Assembly (NCBI GenBank): GCA_951640165.1
Contig: OX621266.1
Coordinates: 3,782,001-3,846,000, forward strand
Direction: 5' to 3'
DNA from: Pseudoips prasinana
Taxonomy: Eukaryota > Arthropoda > Insecta > Lepidoptera > Nolidae
Length of the DNA: 64,000 nucleotides
Made by a program: the position numbers and the translations under genes. Below, piece after piece: positions 23,100 through 34,519 of the stretch (the stretch's first letter is position 1; the number at the start of each line of letters is the position of its first letter). The notes below the pieces were generated by a model. It was not told where the DNA came from. It saw nothing but the letters and a program-made list of their open reading frames with translations, and made no database searches.

Positions 23100-23600
23100 T
23101 ACTTACGTAGCCAAATGGCAAAAACTGAACCCTTATAGATTCGTCATGTCTGTCTGTCTGTCCGTCCGTATGTGACAGTCATGTTTTTCCGAAACTATAA
23201 GAGCTGTACTGTTGACACTTGGTTCGGTGAACCGCATTAAGATTTTAATATACAAAAATAGAAAAAGAACAAACTGTAACTCAAAAAATTTTTTTTCGTT
23301 GTACCCATACATTTGGGTGTCTATGGATAGGGCTTCAATAATGATATTGAAGTTTCTAATAAAAAAAATTTCTAAACTGTTATATTTTTCTAAAAAGTTT
23401 TCGTGAGAGACACTTCCAAATTGGTAAAATGAGTGTCGTTCCCCCCCCCCCCCCCCCTGTAACTTCAAAAATAAGAGAATGATAAAACTAAAAACAATTT
23501 AGGATGTACATTACCATGCAAACTAACAATGAAAATTGGTTTCAACGAGATCGAGCAAGTAGTTTGTTTTATGGGGTTTAAGATATTTTATTTTCTCAAA
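23100..23600 (+). repeat. Long dispersed repeat, copy 2
   Basis: Starts near AAAACTGAACCCTTATAGAT, has a (TGTC)n-like run at 23147-23165, and contains ACTTCCAAATTGGTAAAATG, a poly-C run at 23442-23457, CTGTAACTTCAAAAATAAGA and GAATGATAAAACTAAAAA. Same family as 15786-16215. It adjoins the 5' end of the LINE at 19-23 kb, so the LINE probably inserted in or next to it. Confidence 0.75.
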
Positions 23601-23990
23601 AGAATAACAATTCACTTTTTATGAGAAACACATATATAGTTTAAAGTAGGCTTAAATATTAACGCGGGCGGTTTCTGAGCTAGGTTCAACTTTCATGTAT
23701 ATAAAACAAATAACAAAAACAAGTCAAACTAAAAACTATTATAAAACCAAGTATATAATATAATAAATAAGTAGGGTATTTAAAGAAAAGATAAAATAAA
23801 ATAACCATTACCTCCGCTACAAACATACCAGTGACAGATGATCGTTACATAGCACCTACGCACGGATCTAGCGCACCTGGATGTGTCAAGGGCGTACCAC
23901 GCTCAGTAGTATGTCATGAAAACTGTTTGGTAAAACTTATATAAAACAAACACTTATAAGTAAACAATCTATATCTAGCTAAATTATAGT
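23601..23990. other. AT-rich spacer
   Basis: No gene. It includes the untranslated 3' end of the minus-strand LINE that follows. Confidence 0.4.
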
Positions 23991-23995
23991 CATAA

Positions 23996-26451
23996 TTACA
24001 GTGAAACTATATTAGTAGCCGTTACGCTGTGAATGAGGTGAAATTTTAATAGGCGCTTAAAAGTATGAATGCTTTTTGCTTCTTTTATGGGTTTTGGTAG
24101 CTTATTATATAACTGGGCACCTTCGTACAGTATACTTTTCTTGCCATAGTTTGTACGTAATCTAAGTAGGTTTATGTCATTTGCATTTCTCAACCGAATT
24201 TTCTGAAAATGATATTTTTTGGTGAAGCTTAATTGTGTGTGTATATCTTTGTTCAGAATTTTTCTGACTAATATGCAGTTATAATATTTATATGTTTGTA
24301 GTATATTCATTATTTTTGTATCCTTATAGATTTTTTGAGTAGGTGTCAAGAAGTCATAGTGGAATAATGTTTTTAATAATTTATTTTGAGATATTTGTAG
24401 GATATCGAGGTTTGTTTTGGCGGCTGTTCCCCATACTTCAACCAGATAATCAATGTGTGGCTTTATAAGAGAGTTATATATATGGTATCGGATTTGTGGG
24501 GGTATACATCTCACGGTACCACGAAGCATACCACTTAGAGATGTCAGTTTCTTTTTTATTTTATTTATATGCAGTTTCCACGTGAGGTGACTGTCTAAAT
24601 GTAATCCTAAATATTTTTCTGTATCTACTTTAGAAATGTTCTGGTTGTTTATAGTTAAAGGTGCATGTTGGTAAATTTTTTTATTTTTTGCTGAAAAAGT
24701 TATGTAGTTGGTTTTAGAAACGTTTATTGTTAATAGGTTAGATAAGAGCCACTCATTTAATTTGTCTAAGTCATTTTGTGCGTCGGTTATAATGGTACTA
24801 ATGGAATGTCCGAAATAAAATAGGGCCGTATCATCGGCATATAAGGTTAAGTCTCCTTTAAGTCCAATTTGATGTATACTATTTATATAAATAAGGAACA
24901 ATAGAGGTTCTAGTATAGAGCCTTGTGGAATACCAAAGGTAACTGGCGCTGGGCTACTCAAAGTTTTTCCGATTTTGACTACTTGCTGCCGGTTTGAAAG
25001 GTAGGATTTCAGGATTTTGTGCGCAGTTCCTTCGATTCCTATAATTTTTAGTTTTTGCAGAAGTTTGTTGTGACTTATCGTGTCAAATGCCTTTTGTAGG
25101 TCTATGAATATACCCATTGCAACCTGCTTGTTATCAATTTTTGCCTTTACCTTAGTTACAAGGTCGATTGTAGCTGAAAGAGTGTTACATTTTCGTCTAA
25201 ATCCGTATTGCTTTTCGTATAGAAAATTCTGTTTCTGTAGAAATTCGTTTAGACGTAAATATATCACTCGTTCATAAACTTTTGACAAGATGGGGAGAAC
25301 AGAGATTGGGCGGTAATTGCTAGGTTCTGTCTTACTACCGGATTTATGGATGGGTGTTACTTTAGCTATTTTAAGACTATCCGGGAAGGTTCCTTGATCT
25401 AGATTGACGTTTATGCAGTTGGTGAGCTCTTCTATTATAAGTGGCGTTATGCATTTTATTGATTTAGCGGTAATACCATCCAGACCTGGGCTAGTATTAT
25501 TATTTAGATTTTGTATGATGGTACCTACCTCGCGAACAGTTGTAGGCGTAAAACAAGATTATTATCCAGTCTTTTTTGGTCAGTGGGTGTAATATGATAA
25601 GAGTTTGGAATTTTGCTGGCCAAGATCATACCAATATTGGAGAAATAATTGTTGAATTGGTTACTGATTTCTTTCTCACCATTGAAGACACCAAGTTCAG
25701 TTTGCAGCTTCGTGGGTACAGCAATTTCCTTTATTTTATTTATTGAGAGGCTATTTATAAGACTCCACATTTTCTTGGGTTTCTTTGTGCATTTAGAGAA
25801 TGCTTTGTAGTAATATTGGGATTTGGCTTTTTGTATTTTCGCTAAGACTTCGTTTCGTTTTTCTATATATTCTTCTTTTTTAACATCGTCATTTGGACTA
25901 GCCTTATGTTTACCCCATAACAAGTTTCTTATATTAATTTCTTGAATGATGTCTTTATTAATCCATTCTTGTCGGGGTCGATTTTGTACCTTTAGTTTAC
26001 TGGTTTTACATTTCCTCATGCAGGACATGAAATTTTCTTCTAGTATTTTATAAGAATAGTTTTCATTTTTTCTAACATTTTCAGTCATGGCTATATATAA
26101 TTGGTCGTAGTTAATTGCTTCGTATTCTAGTTTTGGTGGAGTTTTATGGTTTTGTCTTTCAATTTCTAAATATATCTGTTTATGGTCCGACATAGGTGAA
26201 TCAAATAATGCAAAGTTGAAATTATCGTTTTTTAGATTTGTGCATACATGGTCAATTATAGTTTTTGTAGTAGATGTAACACGGGTGCAGAATGTTGGGT
26301 CAATGTTGTTCAGAATTTTGTATCCGTTTTCTTCTAGAATATCTTTGTAAACAGTAATTGAGTGATCTTCATTCAGCAAATTTAGGTTGAAGTCTCCGAA
26401 TATTATGCCTCTTTTAGACTTTTGAAGTTGTAAGTTGTTGAAGTATTTCAT
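23996..26451 (-). pseudogene. LINE ORF2, partial EN plus RT, one frameshift
   Basis: The 5' part 25525-26451 holds the end of the endonuclease (GIIFGDFNLNLL; SPMSDHKQIYLE with the catalytic His) and the EN-RT linker. The RT is open in another frame from about 25550 down to 23996: NNTSPGLDGITAKSIK, NYRPISVLPILSKVYERV, CNTLSATIDLVTK, FIDLQKAFDTISH, FGIPQGSILEPLLF, LTLYADDTALFYF and the C-terminal QLYNKLPKPIKE. The two frames meet at about 25548, so one small indel separates them. The N-terminal EN is missing; the 5' end stops at about 26443, exactly where the 528-bp satellite begins. Family: same as the remnant at 63155-63907. Confidence 0.88.
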
Positions 26452-28350
26452 AAGATATTTGCAAGTTTAGAATTTTCATCACCCGAACCGAGGTTACGAG
26501 GCGGGTAGTTTTTGCCCATACATTACGTATATCTCTATCCACAAACATACGATTCCAATCATTATTTTTGTGTCTATCGTTTAATATTAGCCCCCCTATA
26601 TATAAAGTAACTTCGTTTTCATTATAATACACATATATATTTCTAAAATCGACTCTAAACAATAGTTTTTGTGTATTTTATACTGAAAACATAGTTTTTG
26701 GTCAATTACTTATTATTTTTACATAGTGTATATAGCTTTTATAATTTTTATATCAAAAACTCAAGGAAACGCATCCGCCAACACCCTATTTGCGGTTGTA
26801 AAACACATGATCTTTGAGGTCTTTGGTATAAAGCCTAATTTTCTACTACAAATTATAGTTTTTAGTGATATCTAATTAGTTTTCTACTGTACCCTAGTCT
26901 GTTTGTTTATTTACCTGTTAGCTCTCGTCAAGACGCATCCAACGACTGCGCACACACGGTGATCGCACCAGTATTTCATAAGATATTCGCAAGTTTAGAA
27001 TTTCCATCACCCGAACCGAGGTTACGAGGCGGGTAGTTTTTGCCCATACATTACGTATATCTCTATCCACAAACATACGATTCCAATCATTCTTTTTGTG
27101 TTTTTCGTTTAATATTAGTCCCCAATTATATAAAGTAACTTCGTTTTCATTATAATACACATATATATTTCTAAAATCGACTCTAAACAATAGTTTTTGT
27201 GTATTTTATACTGAAAACATAGTTTTTGGTCAATTACTTATTATTTTTACATAGTGTATATAGCTTTTATAATTGTAATATCAAAAACTTAAAGAAACGC
27301 ATCCGCCAACACCCTATTTGCGGTTGTAAGACACATGATCTTTGAGTTCTTTGGTATAAAGCCTAATTTTCTACTACAAATTATAGTTTTTAGTGATATC
27401 TAATTAGTTTTCTACTGTACCCTGATCTGTTTATTTATTTACCTGTTAGCTCTCGTCGAGACGCATCCAAAGACACCGCACACACGGTGATCGCACCAGT
27501 ATTTCATAAGATATTCGCAAGTTTAGAATTTTCATCACCCGAACCGAGGTTACGAGGCGGGTAGTTTTTGCCCATACATTACGTATATCTCTATCCACAA
27601 ACATACGATTCCAATCATGCTTTTTGTGTCTATCGTTTAATATTAGCCCCCCTATATATAAAGTAACTTCGTTTTAATTATAATACACATATATATTTCT
27701 AAAATCGACTCTAAACAATAGTTTTTGTGTATTTTGTACTGAAAACATAGTTTTTGGTCAATTACTTATTATTTTTACATAGTGTATATAGCTTTTCTAA
27801 TTGTAATATCAGCAACTCAAGGAAACGCATCCGCCAACACCCTATTTGCGGTTGTAAGACACATGATCTTTGAGTTCTTTGGTATAAAGCCTAATTTTCT
27901 ACTACAAATTATAGTTTTTTAGTGATATCTAATAAGTTTTCTACTGTACCCTGATCTGTTTATTTACTTACCTGTTAGCTCTTGTCGAGACGCATCCAAC
28001 GACATTGCACACACGGTGATCGCACCAGTATTTCATAAGATATTCGTAAGTTTAGAATTTTCATCACCCGAACCGAGGTTACGAGGCGGGTAGTTTTTGC
28101 CCATACATTACGTAGGTATATCTCTATCCACAAACATACGATTCCAATCATTCTTTTTGTGTCTATCGTTTAATATTAGCCCCCCTATATATAAAGTAAC
28201 GTCGTTTTCATTATTATACACATATATATTTCTAAAATCGACTCTAAACAATAGTTTTTGTGTATTTTGTACTGAAAACATAGTTTTTGGTCTATTACTT
28301 ATTATTTTTACATAGTGTATATAGCTTTTCTAATTGTAATATCAAAAACC
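26443..28350. repeat. Satellite, 528-bp unit, about 3.6 copies
   Basis: The anchor GTATTTCATAAGATATT is at 26443, 26971, 27499 and 28028, giving periods 528, 528 and 529. Copies differ by a few substitutions and one 4-bp insertion near 28111. Each unit holds CATCACCCGAACCGAGGTTA, ACTTCGTTTTCATTATAATA, CGCATCCGCCAACACCC and CACACGGTGATCGCACCAG. A minus-strand ORF (DWNRMFVDRDIRNVWAK) is open in copies 1 and 2, but copy 3 has a stop in it, so coding is not conserved. The last copy is cut at 28350. Confidence 0.93.
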
Positions 28351-28715
28351 CAACTCCCCTCGGGGCCGCGGCGGCAGTGTGAGAAGTGTCCTCTACTGTC
28401 GCCACGTACAAGCGGCTCCGGGATGACAGCGATCTGTTTGTGGCGCAGTCGCTGTGCCGTACTGGCAGGAGTCGGCAATAAGGGAGGGCAATCCAAAGGA
28501 GCCCTCCCAGGGTACGTGTCCCAACCATCTGGGACATGGCGCAAAAGGGGGGTACCGGAGCAGCATACCCGCGTTCCCGGGACTCCCCCATCAGGCGCGA
28601 AGAAGTCCACGGCAGGAAGGTTTAGTCGGTGCAAGTCCGACATACCCACCCGCAGACACTTTTTGCGGGTGGCATGCATTAGCATTCCCCCTGCCTTATC
28701 AAAAAAAAAAAAAAA
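28351..28715 (+). mobile_element. GC-rich polyA-tailed retro-insertion
   Basis: About 350 bp of GC-rich sequence (GGCGCAGTCGCTGTGCCGTA, CATCTGGGACATGGCGCAAA, CCCGCGTTCCCGGGACTCCC), ending in a run of 15 A at about 28700-28714. The polyA and sharp borders point to a 5'-truncated LINE or SINE on the plus strand. The overlapping small ORFs are in several frames at once and none is conserved. Family not identified. Confidence 0.7.
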
Positions 28716-28776
28716 GGGGTGTTGGCGGATGCGTTTCCTTGAGTTTTTGATATTAGAATTATAAAAGCTATATACT
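28716..28776 (-). repeat. Inverted fragment of the 528-bp satellite
   Basis: GGTGTTGGCGGATGCGTTTC ... GATATTAGAATTATAAAAGC is the reverse complement of part of the satellite unit (as at 27256-27313). It follows directly after the polyA of the insertion. Confidence 0.9.
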
Positions 28777-30313
28777 GAAATAACCCACCCCCCCGTCGGA
28801 TGACTGTCGTGAAGTCTGTACTCTTACCTAACCTCTGCTGATATACTAGTGTGAGGTTTTATTTAATTAATAATTTTTAGTTGAGTTTTAGTTGGGCGTG
28901 ATCGTCTATATTGAGTTTTATAGGGCGCGTGATCGTCTAGATTAAATTAACATAATATTCTAATACATCCTATATTCATACCTTAGTTTTTATAAATTTA
29001 ATTAATGCCGTTTTAAAAGAAAAGTGCTGTAAATAAATATCCTAGTTCGAATTGTTGTTAAACACAGTATATGGCTCCAAGTTTCAGTAATGATTCGTGA
29101 AAATAAAATAATATATGGGCTATTTTCTACAACTTACCCCGGGTTTCAGTTACCGCGTGTATATGCCGGAAAATGGTTTTCACACGAGTCCTGTAGGATG
29201 AAGCGGAAAATGCAAAACTACTGTCTACTTAATCTTAACATAGCTCGTAATAATTTGTAAAGAAATATTATCAATGCAATTAGTCTCATGAGTTATGATG
29301 AGTTAACCATGATTTCCTAGAATTAATAATATCAGTTATTTTATTTATTTCATAGTCTCAGGGTCATTGTCAAGGTCATGTTTCATCAAGAGTGTGTCAG
29401 AAATAGTTGACTTATATATATATGTATATTCAGATACTGTTGATTGTAAAATCCCACTCATGTGATTGTGAATTAACTCAGTAATTCAGTTATATGAGAT
29501 TTTGTAAATTTTACGCTAATGGCAATTACTTTGAGGTTGCGCAGTTATTTACGTTAACTGAGAGGAATGTTACGGTAGCTTAAATCTAACATTCTCGACA
29601 ACTTAAGTTGTAGCATGCGTGCATGCGTGCTTGTGTGTTTGTGTGAATATGAGAATACTCGGATAGTTGCTAGATCTAAGTAATCTATAGCCATAATAGT
29701 TTGAGTATAGGGTATGTTTCGGAGATTTATAATATGTGTCGATCACAGACGTGAGCTCAAAATGCTGTAACGGTAGGCTTGCTTCTAGCGCGTCCCGCGT
29801 TGGATGAGAGAGTCTGTCTGCGAAGGGATCTTTGCCCTTTATTCACTTGAACGTGACCCGCGTTGGGCAAACAGATATCTCCCACACATGACTTATCGCA
29901 TGCCCGCTTGTTTAGACAGTCTACACATACAGGGATTACACGCTGTCGACACTACAGTATATAATGGTAGCTTGATTCAATTGGCGTGTTCGATCATCTT
30001 GATCCGAACCATCCGAGATAGATGTCTCATTACTTTTATATGTGTGTGTGTGTGCTGTAAAAGCCGCTCTCATTGTATCGAGTTCATCAGGAAATAGATA
30101 AAGATTACGCACACTTACGCAGATTGCGTCCCATTATAGGTATTCCAAAATCACATCTCCTCGTACATAAAATTGTATATCTATTCATTCTACTTTATTT
30201 TAAATATTTACTAACTGTCAACACTCTACTTATGTGTATATGGTCATGTAAATGTCGTCAAAAGTAAAAGTCAACCATCATTATATATCGTCGTCGTCAT
30301 TGTGTACATAGTT
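28777..30313. other. Gene-poor AT-rich block
   Basis: No supported gene. Short alternating runs (GCATGCGTGCATGCG at 29613; GTGTGTGTGTGTG at 30041-30054) are present. The ORFs at 29804-30097 and 30073-30267 show no domain and are not splice-bounded. Confidence 0.4.
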
Positions 30314-30560
30314 ATCTCCTTAATTAATAATAACTGAACCACTTAGACAAGTAACTTCAGGATTTGTACCAGTTATTTCTATATCTTGAAAACATCCATT
30401 AATAAATAACGGATAAACAATTTAGGTATTTATTTAATTGGATTTGAACCAATTATCCTTATATCTTGAATATCGTTGCAACGCGTATATAAAAATCTCC
30501 ATGAATAAATAACGGGTGAACCATTTAGATAATTATTTAATTGGATTTGAACCAATTGAT
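30314..30560. repeat. Imperfect tandem repeat with a T-arm-like palindrome
   Basis: The block ATAAATAACGG(A/G)T(A/G)AAC(A/C)ATTTAG ... TTAATTGGATTTGAACCAATT occurs about three times, with unit starts near 30360, 30441 and 30543 (81 and 102 bp apart). The last two carry the perfect inverted repeat ATTGG/CCAAT around a 7-nt loop. On the minus strand this reads ATTGG-TTCAAAT-CCAAT. Confidence 0.75.
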
Positions 30561-30859
30561 CTAGTTAACCTTCACCTTAGGTTCTCACAGTCGGGTAAAC
30601 ATTGTAATGTCTAGATTCTTAATCGTCAGTTCTAGCCATGAAAATTTGAAATAATGATCGGATATAACTCAAAGTGTGACAGAGAACCCATCTCAAACAC
30701 AATAAATTAATAATCATTTGATTATTATGGATAGCTATTTGTCTGTGCAACAACAACAATGCCAGAGTAATAAATTAACCTCTAACAAGTAATATTTAGT
30801 GCAATAACAGTTGAAATAATTGTTAAGTTAATAACTGTCTTTTGCCAAAGTTACAAATA

Positions 30860-31030
30860 GGTACTTAGTATTTAGTACTTAGTATTTAGTACTTAGTGTT
30901 TAGTGAAATGAAATATGAAATAGTTAACAGCGTTTTGTCCAGTAATATATAAATATAGAACTTAGTATTTAATGGAAATAAAATATGAAATAGTAAACAA
31001 AGTTTTGCCTAGTGAACTTAGCTTTCAATT
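30860..31030. repeat. TTAGTA-rich imperfect repeat
   Basis: TACTTAGTATTTAGTACTTAGTATTTAG is a short tandem run. A second imperfect copy, with GAAATAAAATATGAAATAGT(T/A)AACA, follows at about 30960-31015. Confidence 0.7.
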
Positions 31031-31663
31031 TCAGGAAACCGGCTGCATTCACTGAATTTAATTAATTTAGTTATAATATTTTATAAGCAAACACTGACTC
31101 TAACACTAATACACACTGACTTTAACGCTATAAAATTAGGATATGTTAGAGAGTAACAATCCCGATTGTAACCGCGCCTCAAATGAAGACTGAACATAAG
31201 TTCAAAGCTATCATAACTAGAAACGTGGTATTTCTTTCCCCGTCCCCCACTACCCCGCGTATTCGGCGTCCAAACAGATTTCTTTACCATTGTCTTTTCC
31301 TAGAAAGGACCCGATAAATATTGTTCAACCTCGACCCTAACACGTGTTCTAAGTGCTCAACACATTTCTAATACTTACTTCAATATTGTTTTTTTTTATA
31401 TTACCCGTCCCGAGGTTTTATGGTCACTTTCCAAGTTTTAAAATTGTTAACAAATCCCAAAACGATAAATATTACTCTTTTTTTTTGTCTACATCCTATG
31501 GCTGACTATTGTGAGAATCTTGGAGTGCATTCATTTACTTGAGGCCCTATATAATGCTTATGTACTTGCCAGTACCTACCATATTCAAACACATAGGTAG
31601 AAATTTCTGCATCCTTTAAGTATGGGGTATCGTAATACTACAATACACTGTATAATAGCGTTG

Positions 31664-31668
31664 TCATA

Positions 31669-31708
<40 letters not shown>

Positions 31709-31716
31709 TTTTTTTT
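31664..31716. repeat. (AT)n followed by poly-T
   Basis: AT run at about 31664-31690, then about 25 T. On the minus strand this is a polyA followed by a TA microsatellite, the 3' tail of the LINE at 31717-32945. Confidence 0.85.
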
Positions 31717-32945
31717 ATAAAAATGTTTTTATTCATCTCCACAAATTACACATTATGTACGAGGACAATCTTAAAGTTAAATATACAAGTTGACTATTTC
31801 GTAAATGTAATTTGTGGGAGATCTGGAGTCTAAACTAAGCCTAGGCCTGTACTATAGAACTCCAGGCCCCCCATCACATAATATTTTATGTAAAATTATA
31901 AGTCAGCGGGTAGATACATGTTAAATGTGTGTGTGTGTGTGTGTGGTGTATGTGGTGTGTGAGGGTGTGTGTGTGTGTGTGTGAATGTTTCAATATACGT
32001 GCTATGCATGCTATATTTATATATATACGTATATATATTATATAAGCATAAAACTACCTTACCACTTCAATTATTTTCTCAGTTTCGTAATAATTTAATC
32101 TTAATAGCCATTGTTTTATTTTATTTTTACATTCATTTTTATTGCAGTTAGACATAGAAATTATCTTATTTAGTTTATTAAATAGCATATTTCCTCTGTA
32201 AGGGAAAAATCTTTGTGCAAAAAGAGTGTTTACATAGATGGACTCACATATAGCATAGTTTCTTCTTGTGGTGGCTATGCGTTGTTTTCTTTCCGTCGAT
32301 ATGTTAGGAAGTTTAAGTAGAACGGTAAGTAATATGTAGAGTTGTCGTACTGAGAGCACTTGCGATTCTTCGTACAGTTTAGTGGTAGGGTATAAACGAG
32401 GCTTAGAAAAGCTTACTTTTAAGATAAGTCTTTGAGCTCTTTCGAGTGTTATCAGTTTAGTTTTGCAGGCGCCACCCCATGTGGTGATGCAATAACTTAG
32501 AACGGATTGTACCAAAGCCTCGTATACCAACCATATAGTTTGCTTCTCCGCTACACCACTAAGCTCCCTAAAAATGTAGGTAAGTTTACGAATTCGCTGT
32601 GATAGAGAGTGTATATGGTTTTCAAATGTTAAGTTAGCATCTATTTCCATTCCAAGATATTTTATGCATTTAATTGGTTTTATGACCGTACAGTTGCATT
32701 TGGGGGATGGAGGAAAGTTACATTTATGTGCAATTATGTTTGAAGTTAGGTTATTTACGTCCGTACGGTTATGAATAGAGAAAATAATATAATTCGTTTT
32801 ATCTTCGTTTATAGTGAGACAATTTGTGGAAAGCCAGTGACATACTGTGCTGAAACCTTCCTGTGCCAGCTCAAACAGTTCGTTATATGAGTCTGAGAAG
32901 AATGTAAGGGCAGTATCGTCTGCATACGCGGAAATACGACAGTTT
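31717..32945 (-). pseudogene. LINE RT 3' half, open frame, 5'-truncated
   Basis: An open minus-strand frame runs from about 32945 to 32054. It starts in RT: SAYADDTALTFFSD, then CHWLSTNCLTINEDKTNYII, KCIKYLGMEIDANLTFENH, SVLSYCITTWGGA, LERAQRLILK and the C-terminal MLFNKLNKII. The first ATG is at 32650, so an ATG-based scan shows only 198 residues, but the homology and open frame go about 300 nt further. The EN and the first RT blocks are absent. The 3' UTR includes a GT repeat at 31926-31983. Family: same as the remnant at 3784-4920. Confidence 0.85.
31926..31983. repeat. (GT)n microsatellite
   Basis: GTGTGTGTGTGTGTGTG interrupted by GGTGTATGTGGTGTGTGAGG; it lies in the 3' UTR of the adjoining LINE. 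Confidence 0.9.
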
Positions 32946-33429
32946 TTAATTTAATATTATCTATCAGGAACCTAGACATCAGGAAGTTATAATGCTTTCT
33001 GTAATGGAAACCAACTCCAATGTTCAAGCAAGGGTCAATCAGGAGGCAATCAATTTCGGAGTCCAATATTCGAGCAGAGGTCAAATGATATAATAAATCT
33101 CGAGAAATACAGAAAAACATACGCAAAAATACGAAAAGCGAATGACATGACAATTGACAGACTGACATTTGACGTTTATAAGTGCATTCCGTAACGCAAT
33201 CGATTTTATCGATTATGTATTGCTTTTAATGTTTTTTAATTCAGCTTACATTCATAATACTTGATTCGACACATTTTTTATTACACATTTATTGTAATTC
33301 CTAAATAAATAATTAGACTATAACAATGAAGTCTTATTTAATTACTTGTATAAGTATTGATTTCCATTTAATCGATCATATTTTTATGGTGAGCTCTATA
33401 GATGGATAACCGTAAAAATGATAAAGAAT
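32946..33429. other. AT-rich spacer between LINE and SINE
   Basis: No gene recognised; the minus-strand ORF overlapping 32809-33168 is a shadow of the LINE plus spacer. Confidence 0.4.
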
Positions 33430-33690
33430 GGTCACCGTAGCCTAGTTGGTAGTGCTCCTGCCTACGAAGCTGGTGGTCCTGGGTTCGAATCCCGGTAAGT
33501 GCAAATATTTGTGTGATGAGCACGAATATTTGTTTCTGAGTCATGGATGTTTTCTATGTATTTAAGTATTTATCTATCTATATAAGTATGTATAGCGTCG
33601 CCTGGTACCCATAGTACAAGCTTTGCTTAGTTTGGGGCTAGGATGATCTGTGTGACATTGTCCCAATATTATATTATTATTATTATTATA
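33430..33690 (+). mobile_element. tRNA-derived SINE (Metulj-like)
   Basis: Non-coding retroelement transcribed by RNA polymerase III. The head has an A box (TAGCCTAGTTGGTAG) and a B box (GGGTTCGAATCCCGG) at normal spacing, but no tRNA cloverleaf 3' end. The body has GAGCACGAATATTTGTTTCT, TTTAAGTATTTATCTATCTA, TACCCATAGTACAAGCTTTG and GACATTGTCCCAATATTATA, with a final (ATT)n tail. I recognise this order from the common lepidopteran SINE. A degraded relative is at 47335-47570. Confidence 0.88.
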
Positions 33691-33999
33691 ACTAGCGTTT
33701 GTGAAGTTAGTAACATAGAATGAAATAAGTAGTGTAGTGGTTTACATAGGCTGTTTAAAACAAAATATATTAAATTGCCTATTTTCTACACTTGGCCATT
33801 GTAATTAAGGCTAAGATTTCGGTGGATGATTTACGAAAAATAGACGGATTTTTTGGTACATATCTGATTGATGTAACGGTTAGGCCTGAAATAGGGTATC
33901 TCCTTTGGGGCACAGATAGTTAATTACCTGGATACTTTTTATTCCGCAAGTACTTCCACGCGCTTCATTAACACGTAAACGAAACATATTGAGAGAAGT
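33691..33999. other. Spacer
   Basis: No gene or clear repeat recognised. Confidence 0.4.
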
Positions 34000-34282
34000 A
34001 GACAATACAATACAATACAAATACTCTTTATTGTACACCAAGATTTACATATAAAGTATAAAGTTGTAATAAATTTAGTACAATGGGCGGTCTTATCGCT
34101 AACTGCGATCTCTTCCAGACAACCTTAGGATGGACAAGATCAGCAAGAAGAATAATTAAATGAGTGATAGGGGTGTAGCAACTTAAGAAAGAAATAGTAA
34201 ATAGAAATAGACTAGTCTAGTAAATTAAGAGAGAAAATTGTGAAACATTACCTTGAAGTAATGCCTACAGCTCGTAGGTATT

Positions 34283-34380
<98 letters not shown>

Positions 34381-34519
34381 CATATTAATATGTAATTGAA
34401 ATTTGTTGATATATATTACATACAACATACATATAACAAATAAAATACTTATATAAATACATACATCCTATTAGTGATAGGAGATGACAGTAACACTGTT
34501 ATTATGCAATAGTATCTAT
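34000..34519 (-). mobile_element. LINE 3' UTR with conserved hairpin and (AT)n
   Basis: 3' UTR of the LINE whose ORF starts at 45229 on minus. It ends in a TGTAT-type tail (ATACAATACAATACAA on plus at 34004-34020). It carries TTTATTGTACACC and GGCGGTCTTATCGC ... CTCTTCCAGACAACC, a module also present at 51190-51295 and 18440-18560. A hairpin ATCGC-TAACT-GCGAT sits at 34095-34109. Confidence 0.85.
34287..34375. repeat. (AT)n microsatellite, 89 bp
   Basis: Uninterrupted AT dinucleotides, inside the LINE 3' UTR. The 67-aa ORF across it is an artefact of the repeat. Confidence 0.97.

Noticed and set aside
23133..23468. 111-aa minus-strand ORF starting in the poly-C run
   Set aside because: It lies in a non-coding dispersed repeat also found at 15786, where the frame is not kept.
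26414..27190. Related minus-strand ORFs (FVDRDIRNVWAKTTRLV) in satellite copies
   Set aside because: They looked like a small gene family, but copy 3 has a stop and the units differ outside any codon pattern. They are better explained as satellite sequence.
28295..28764. Four overlapping ORFs on both strands
   Set aside because: They come from stop-poor GC-rich sequence of one polyA-tailed insertion; no domain, no shared frame.
29804..30267. Possible host exons (plus-strand ORFs)
   Set aside because: No conserved domain, no convincing splice sites, no match to the missing TMEM237 helices.
33430..33505. Possible functional tRNA gene
   Set aside because: A and B boxes are good, but there is no matching acceptor stem and the sequence continues into a SINE body.
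34225..34428. 67-aa minus-strand ORF of alternating Ile-Tyr
   Set aside because: It is the translation of the AT microsatellite, with no coding value.
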